NCBI GenBank assembly: GCA_946803715.1
Contig: CAMPET010000332.1
Coordinates: 1 to 37,127, forward strand
Reading direction: 5' to 3'
Origin: Beroe ovata
Lineage: Eukaryota > Ctenophora > Nuda > Beroida > Beroidae
DNA length: 37,127 nucleotides
Positions within the stretch are counted from its first letter, which is position 1. Each line of letters starts with the position of its first letter. The notes beneath the pieces were generated by a model. It saw only the letters and a program-made list of their open reading frames with translations. It did no database searches and had not been told where the DNA came from. A program made the position numbers and the translations under genes. Below are positions 31,901 to 37,127 of the stretch, one piece after another.

Positions 31901-33027
31901 AGTGGATTGGCTTGCAGGACAAGAGCAAATATCCCTGCTGCCAATGGAGCTGCAGCACTTGTCCCTGTGTGCTTCTCAGTGCATTTACTGTGCAAGTCAG
32001 TTGATAAAATCTGCTTCTCATCTCTGCTGCCACTGGAGTATGTAACAGCTAAAGTTGATGAACATTCCTCAGCATACCAGGGTTTCATCCCATTTTCTGA
32101 AGTCGACCCTATGGAGAGTGTCCATATGGAATTTGTATAGCCATCGCAATTACAATTGTCCTGGGAATAACCTCCATTACCACTTGCCCAAACGAATATA
32201 CTGCCTCTTCCATTCCTCCCACTCTCTATTCCTTTCGTAAAGGCTGCAACAGTAAGACGCCCTGGCCCATCAACAGTTTTACCATCATCATCAGGTCCCC
32301 AGCTAGCACTGTAAATATCAATGAAATCCTGATTATGCCCAATTGCCATGGCTTCAATTCCATCTGTGACAACACCATCTAACATTCTTATTCCCCCAAT
32401 CCTAGAATGATAAGCAGCCCCTACTCCACAGACCTCATTATCAGCAACTGATGACACTTCTCCTGCACATCTTGTACCATGTTTATTTTCATTTGTGATG
32501 TCATATCGAGGCATAGGATCATCATCATGGTCATTCAAGTCAGTGCTGGCTCTTGGTTCATAGTTCAGCATCAGATCAGGATGAGTTCTTTCAATTCCAT
32601 CATCAAGAATGGTGATGACAATCCCCTTACCAGTAACACCTTGCCTCCATGCACCAGTTATATTATTATAACTGTCATATAGATACCACTGTTTAGGAAA
32701 ATAAACATCATTGAAAGAAAATTCTGGAACTGAACGTTTCACTCTCTTCAATACAGTCATTTGAACAGCATCTTCAACATGAGAATGCTTCTTTATATGA
32801 TGCGTCACATTATGAGAATGTCCATCAGAATAAACTGGGTGATCATTATGCTGGTAAAGATGATGATTGTCTAAGCTATTAATTTTGCCAATGTATTGTA
32901 TACCAAGTTCTTTGGCAATAACATGAGGTTCTGCCTCTGGGTGTAACTCAAGACTCCATGTGTTGTGATAAACACATTCAGAAAGAATGGGCAATAAATA
33001 CCAAATTAAAATTCTGAATATATGCAT
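28969..33027 (-). CDS. Proprotein convertase, PC5/PACE4/furin-2 type, intronless
   Basis: This is a 1352-aa secretory-pathway serine protease that cleaves precursors after basic residues. Residues 1-18 form a signal peptide. The prodomain ends at KRVKR (94-98), the autocleavage site. The S8 kexin-type catalytic domain carries Asp142 (ILDDGIE), His183 (HGTRCAG), oxyanion Asn284 (ASGNGG) and Ser357 (GTSAAAP), all intact. The P domain (about 435-560) includes an RGD at 485-487 and FLNVHNWGEDPTG. About 14 furin-like Cys-rich repeats (C-x-GP-x-x-x-C-x-x-C type) run from about 582 to 1275. One membrane segment (about 1294-1316) is followed by a 34-residue tail with a YVLL sorting motif and acidic residues, as in membrane-bound PC5B. 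An uninterrupted frame this long is unusual beside the multi-exon genes nearby. Confidence 0.96.
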   Translation of the reverse strand: MHIFRILIWYLLPILSECVYHNTWSLELHPEAEPHVIAKELGIQYIGKINSLDNHHLYQHNDHPVYSDGHSHNVTHHIKKHSHVEDAVQMTVLKRVKRSVPEFSFNDVYFPKQWYLYDSYNNITGAWRQGVTGKGIVITILDDGIERTHPDLMLNYEPRASTDLNDHDDDPMPRYDITNENKHGTRCAGEVSSVADNEVCGVGAAYHSRIGGIRMLDGVVTDGIEAMAIGHNQDFIDIYSASWGPDDDGKTVDGPGRLTVAAFTKGIESGRNGRGSIFVWASGNGGYSQDNCNCDGYTNSIWTLSIGSTSENGMKPWYAEECSSTLAVTYSSGSRDEKQILSTDLHSKCTEKHTGTSAAAPLAAGIFALVLQANPLLTWRDLQHLVVQTSKPRNLQQPEWTTNGAGYKVSHKFGFGVIDAGGLVELASLWNNVPDQEICNSEVLDKSKVIGKFGFEEFKIDFNGCDGKIKYLEHVQCVLSIDADKRGDISIELTSPAGTFSQLLTYRKYDRNTAGFKEWPFLNVHNWGEDPTGVWTLKISNNGGESMKLVSWHLVFYGTPSLPNLRDSKIPIPSSRTETDIECDRQCDPSLGCHGPGPGNCTACIHYLQQSTQLCVDICGPGENLDRKGAACIAHCAAGEFIHSSGQCKECDSLCGNCDGPSANNCTSCNAGKFLLQSQQTCVDACPPNTVIDAGKCEPCHSDCLTCTDVGYDKCLTCSPSLFFLSNRCYQSCPPGYYGDNKTGTCKPCYDGCSSCYGSSETECISCSEDLFLAESQCLKSCPQFYYITHPVGPNLSNECKRCHYTCRNCSGDTALECTQCVDGLFLSNGQCQQQCPDGYVGNMLSGVCEPCHDSCLTCFGSQDYQCSACKTGFSLVGGKCAPECKNVKYCLSCNSEHICSLCSDTTVLYDGKCHPTCPDGMFNQNGVCKLCDIARHCSKCDTTGNCLSCSTNYTLDNGVCKSPCPDGQFYYQDTCIACFHKCSACFGPSKSECTACKDDATQGLITQYQLKKQVYCDDCSDGCELCSQPYNNYCLSCSNGKYLLPNKDNLERAQCVPDCPVGTFATEETNLKMCSPCHETCAHCTGISSSSCTTCSAGLLLQGGSCLPQCSESFFVSGNTCLPCDNSCRTCTGPAIDNCLSCPPGYLLQQQKCVRDCSAGFFKFKRNACEKCHPTCTECNGSNEYQCSQCIEGFTLSTDRCVDSCSQGFYNDRRINTCKPCHVTCHNCTDEGFDRCLACKAPLVKNLKYNECWQCCSESVTEHCCYCSGSDSNLCVERVSSLSQYSFGDGNVRVVAGSVVAILLAAFVVGVIYLVRRKSRSEPSYVLLTSDDNVDDEHNEFEHINKVLSVS

Positions 33028-33500
33028 TTCAGGAGCAGTATGTCAACAGGCCCACGTGACTCATTCTGACATCAGCCCTGAAAAGTATGCATTGTCAGGA
33101 TAGAGGATCAAATGGCTGATATAGGAGCTAAACTGCTCATGCGGAATTGATGAATGTAATTGATCCCAAAAAATCTGATTCTTTCAAGCCTTATTAATAT
33201 GGAATAGAATAGTATAGAATAGAATGAATTATGGTATACAGCCATCAGTATTATAGAGATTTTATAAAAATCATTAACCCAGTAAAAAACACCACCTTAA
33301 TCTGATAAGGTGTCCAGTGACCAAAAGTACTACAAATTAAAAAAATTGCCGATAGAAAGTCAATAAATTTTAATACCTCTTTTCTTCGCAACATAAGGAT
33401 TCTGACTCAAATACTCCTTAAACTTGACTTTACTGTCTAAATAAGTTGGACCCTCAATCTAATTTAACACATGCCAGTAATTATTGGCATCTAAAGTATC
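33028..33500. other. Upstream region of the convertase gene
   Basis: AT-rich sequence 5' of the start codon, presumably promoter and 5' UTR. It contains a short GAATAGAATA-type tandem run near 33200-33225. No exon is seen. Confidence 0.45.
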
Positions 33501-33900
33501 AGCATTCATTGCTCCAGCTTACATTGGATGCTTACATTGGATGCACTTCTAACAGATATGAGCAAGATGTTCCAATATGGTTTCACCCTTTCGGATATGA
33601 AATGTTCATCAATTGTTCCTATTTTGTGACTGTGCTTGATATAAGATTTCTGCTAAGTAAGCAAGTTCCTCCTGCTATATCCTTATTTAAACAGGTCATG
33701 ACTATAGTCTACTTTATCATTCACAATCTTGAATACTTAAATAAAATCCCCGCATATTTCCGCTCTGCAAGAGTTGCTAGCTTCAGCTTTTTCAGCAGTT
33801 CACTATAAGGAAGTGTGCTTAGGCTACTAATCAGCCGAGTGAAACGGTGCTGCACCCCCTCAAGCTCTAAATTTTAGTCCAATTCCTATAGCAAATGGCT
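33500..33900 (-). mobile_element. Decayed non-LTR retrotransposon (LINE), 3' end of the reverse-transcriptase ORF
   Basis: Read on the minus strand, 33738-33882 encodes LEGVQHRFTRLISSL, then LPYSELLKKLKLATLAERK and AGILFKY. This is the classic C-terminal tail pattern of LINE reverse-transcriptase proteins (ERVQRRFTK..., LSYEERLKKLGLPSLEYRR...). After a stop, the segment at about 33520-33605 gives ISERVKPYWN, like the later RVVxxWN block. Several stops and frame changes show it is dead. The upstream RT and endonuclease parts are not recognisable in the window. Confidence 0.75.
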
Positions 33901-34099
33901 GGGGACCAAAGCTGAAGTATTATTATAGCATTGTAAACCCTTAACATCAAGTCTGGTATAGAGCAAAATAATTTTGACAGAATGACAGGAGATCAACTCA
34001 AATATTCAGAGCCAATCTTATACAGTTCAAAAGAATAGGAACAGTATGGAATAATTAGCCGTCACAATTCTCACAAAAATTAATAACACAAAATCCTAA

Positions 34100-34440
34100 G
34101 AATGAGTCTGAATGAGCTTGCGCCGCGCACGCTCAAAAGCGAAATTTTTTGTCAAATTTTATATGACCTCTGGGTTCGCTTTATGAATTGATAAAATCTC
34201 GTTCTCGTTTTGTTGTCGTATACTATACTATCTGACTTTCAATTTCATTCCTCGTCCGCGCGGCGCGGCACCTCCATGTCGTTGAACGCGTATGCAAAAA
34301 AAGCATGCTCCCACATGTGCACACGTTGCGCGCCCCTATTCTACTCAGTGATCTGAAAAGTCGTAGAAACCACGGAGAAACCACGGAGACGCGCAGCGCG
34401 CGCGGAGTATTTGGGTCACGCAGCGCGGGAACACTCCCAC
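34100..34440. repeat. CpG-rich repeat cluster, second copy
   Basis: Positions 34313-34432 repeat the 7663-7805 segment in the same orientation: GTGCACACGTTGCGCGCCCC, TTCTACT, AAAAGTCGTAGAAA, then GCGCAGCGCGCGCGGAGTAT and GGGTCACGCAGCGCGGGAA. The upstream part (34120-34270) has GCGCCGCGCACGC and GACCTCTG..TTCGCTT strings related to sequence near 19450-19540. No coding capacity. Confidence 0.8.
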
Positions 34441-34655
34441 ACAATCACGTAGAATTGAATGTAGATAGAAACATGAACAAAGGTCTCAGGTCAGATGTAA
34501 ACTGTATATATTATTTAATCATTTATGATCATTGCATTATTATCACATAAATTTACTGCAGCGCCAATGACGGTGCATAATTTGCACAACAAACAATTTA
34601 AAAATTTGCAGACTGGAATCCGGTCCCCGAGTTATAGCATATAGGGATTAGGGGC

Positions 34656-34797
34656 TTCAAATTAATCAAACTTTAAATGAATCATACTTTAAATGAATTA
34701 AACTTCAAATGAATCAAATAGGGAATGAATCCAACCTCAAATGAATCAATTATCTAACCTCAAATTGATCAAACTTCAAATGATCATGAATCAAAGT
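34656..34797. repeat. AT-rich 19-20 bp minisatellite
   Basis: About seven degenerate units of the type CAAACTTCAAATGAATCAA are arranged head to tail. No function is apparent. Confidence 0.8.
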
Positions 34798-35114
34798 GAA
34801 AACTCCAAAATTTAACACCTAAAATATAATGACTGTTTTGACTTGAAATTAATCTATTCTTCAGGATCTCCACAGAAATGTTGGTGCATCCTTTAGGGAT
34901 GATATGAGATGAGTGCATCTTTTCAGAAATAATCATCTCAGAGAAGCTTACTATGCGCCTTTTTAGGAAGTTTAATAAATTATCCACAGCTTTTGTCATT
35001 CCTCTTGAGTATGGCTTATCAATTGATCAAGACTAAAATTATCAATGATAGTTTAAATTCCTCATGAGCTGCAGCATTAAATTGAACCAGTTGACCTGAA
35101 GTCAGAAACCCCTG

Positions 35115-35247
35115 CTGCAGTATTGCCTGGGGATGCTAGGCCCTCTGACGCGAGCTGCGAAGCGGTGAGCAATGAGCGTCAGCCAGGTTGAGCATTAGCC
35201 ACACGGGAAACCCGGGCCTATCGTTAATCGTAGACAGGCAATTGCAG
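35115..35247. repeat. GC-rich element with nested inverted repeats
   Basis: The outer arms CTGCAGTATTGCCTG (35115-35129) and CAGGCAATTGCAG (35235-35247) are complementary apart from a two-base difference. Inside them TAGGCCC (35137-35143) pairs with GGGCCTA (35214-35220), and CTGACGC (35145-35151) pairs with GCGTCAG (35176-35182). The element is GC-rich within AT-rich DNA. It could be a MITE or a structured RNA. No tRNA-type A or B box was found. Confidence 0.65.
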
Positions 35248-35259
35248 TACTAATGTTTT

Positions 35260-37107
35260 AGGGAATTGTTTTATATATCAATTTTCATATCAAGAATTAA
35301 CAACCAGAACAGAGTAGAATTTGGGGCAACCATTTCTCTATAAGAGGAACTTATACCAATGCTGTATGTGTTTTCCAGCTTACCCATTGAAGGAGCCACA
35401 AGTACTGATCTTATTCTAGCACCTATTCTTATGACTAGCTCCAGCAGTCACCTTTCCTGCTTCCTCCTAATTATATTCATTGATAATATATTTCAGTTGT
35501 GTTAGTACTAAATTTGATGAGGTTGAACTACAATTACTTTCTTCCTTCAACTTCTATTGTCAAAGACCTGATGACCATCATGCTGTGTAGAGCTTACATA
35601 AACGCTGTGGATGAATTAAACTTAATTCTACTCTGCAAGTAGAATAATACTTGAATTACAATATAAAATCAAAACCACCACTTGAGCTTATTACCAGCAC
35701 TGTATACCTGCACTTTATCAAGTGTAATTGAGTATCACACAACATCATTCATACCACGTGGTATGTTACATAGATCACGTGACCCTAGTACTGTACAAGC
35801 CAACTCACTCACCCCCTCATGGGAATGCTGCAATCAAGCAACAAAACGGGATGAGCCCAGAATTCTGACGCTGAGACATCTCCCATCTTTAGATAATCCA
35901 TCGAACAAGCTGATTGGCTAGTGACCTCTTCAAACCTTTCTAATTGGTCTATCACACTATCACACCATGCGTTGTACTTAGTGCAGCAGAACTTTGTGTT
36001 TCAGTTTAGTCACACGTTTTATAATTCCCACAGTTTGTTACTCTCTGCTGATGCTGGTTGTAGTTGTAATTCAACTCTCATGTTGGTGAAATTCATAAAG
36101 CTTTTGATACTTTTGAATCGACAACAAAGCAAATTTATTCCTGGTATTGTTTACTAGCTTACTAGAGAGCACACACAGATACTACCAATCCATTGTTTCA
36201 CTCACCATCAACGTGGCTTATTCGTGCTCCTCCATCAATATTCAATAAATCACTCTTTCCTACAGTTGCCACATTTCGTGTTGCATCTTATCACAACTGC
36301 CATGAAATGTGTCGGTACCCCATAACCCTCGTGCTACGCCGTCACCGTTGTCAGAAATCGTATGTCAGATGCTGCTAAATAAACAATCAAGTCGCTGTGC
36401 ATGATATTTTGCAGTGATGTGAACGATAACACTCTGTTGTTTTCTCCTGCCCGTCAGTAACAAGGTGCATTTCACTGTCATCCTCTAATGAAGGGTATAA
36501 TGGTAAACTTAACCTGATGTCACGGTCCTAATGCTGATCAAAAAACATCCCCCAGTGTTTCTATTACATTTTTCATATAGATATTTGTAAACCGTAAACA
36601 CATTTTACGATTTGTGTGTCACGTGACATGGTGTGGCTGCATGAATATAGCTGGTAAAAAGTGGAAGCAATCATTGCAGTAGTTAAGCGATGCGATCGGC
36701 CGCTGATGCAATCGTTGTAAACATAATGAGTATATGAAAATATTCACTCAATTTCAAAATTATTATCACTTTTTTCATCACGTATTTGTGGATGGCGATA
36801 TCATGAGATATGGTAGTAAATAGGTAAATAACGTGAAAACTGCAAGGTGTATCCCCCATTTGTGAATTTTGCGTAGCGGTTTTGGAAATAGCTAGAAAAC
36901 GATAGCTCCCAGCTGAAGCTGACAACTTAACTGTGAATTATTGCTAGTGAAATCTCCCCTATCGCACTGACTCATCATCATGAGTGTTTTGCAATATAAT
37001 TGCATGTTCCGAGTAAACATGGTGCGCGCGATTTAGTAGGCATGCCAGAGTTCCTAGATTTGAAGAAATGTAACGACTGGTATACCTACCGTTTGTCACA
37101 TAGTGAA
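35260..37107. other. AT-rich region without supportable genes
   Basis: Open frames up to about 80 codons occur (35682-35921, 35921-36157, 36193-36378 and 36683-36925), but none has a recognisable motif, domain or splice-linked partner. No RNA gene is seen. Confidence 0.4.
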
Positions 37108-37127
37108 ACACACACACACACACACAC
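37108..37127. repeat. CA microsatellite at the window edge
   Basis: An (AC)n run starts here and continues off the window. Confidence 0.9.

Noticed and set aside
33446-33808. + frame of 120 codons
   Set aside because: It is antisense to the decayed LINE tail, whose minus-strand translation carries recognisable reverse-transcriptase motifs.

Overview
The window is nuclear DNA from an animal. Genes have many exons with GT-AG introns, and their products are typical metazoan proteins: hnRNP U-like, O-GlcNAcase, a TAK1-type kinase, a RAD51AP1 homologue, UBE2K and a PC5/furin-like convertase. AT-rich spacers, close gene packing, many short introns and clusters of small CpG-rich foldback repeats suggest a compact early-branching invertebrate genome. 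A sponge is my best guess, but that is inference. Single Ns at segment joins and two N runs inside TG repeats show a draft assembly that probably mixes haplotypes.

Layout: (1) Positions 1-838 are three fragments of the hnRNP U-like SPRY exons in reversed order, joined by single Ns. The intact copy follows, and the gene runs on the + strand from 1761 to 6742 (SPRY, then P-loop kinase, then a long FGG/RGG-type tail). (2) 6743-8527 is the convergent intergenic spacer, with CpG-rich foldback repeats. (3) 8528-17028 (-) is a 17-exon O-GlcNAcase gene of about 782 aa. Its exons 13-15 are duplicated, probably by allelic misassembly, and its introns hold several minisatellites. (4) 17550-18839 (-) is an intronless TAK1/MAP3K7-like kinase. 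(5) 18840-20635 is a spacer with a dense nest of palindromes. (6) 20636-21242 (+) is a small tail-anchored protein I do not recognise; it converges, with a 44-bp gap, on (7) 21287-22411 (-), a RAD51AP1-like gene. (8) 22940-24388 (-) holds two tandem paralogues of a small NCBP2AS2-like protein. (9) 24955-27869 (-) is UBE2K in seven exons. (10) 28969-33027 (-) is an intronless 1352-aa proprotein convertase with about 14 Cys-rich repeats and a membrane anchor. (11) 33.0-37.1 kb has no supportable gene. It holds a decayed LINE reverse-transcriptase tail, CpG-rich repeats, a 19-20 bp minisatellite and a GC-rich nested-inverted-repeat element.

The genes are unrelated housekeeping or signalling loci, not an operon-like system. 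The most notable points are: an O-GlcNAcase whose C-terminal GNAT domain keeps the acetyl-CoA-binding signature that human OGA lacks; a non-vertebrate RAD51AP1 homologue recognisable by its C-terminal RAD51-binding motif; the tandem NCBP2AS2-like pair; the palindrome nest at 19.3-20.3 kb; and the structured element at 35.1 kb. Exon coordinates were read by hand from splice signals and reading-frame continuity.
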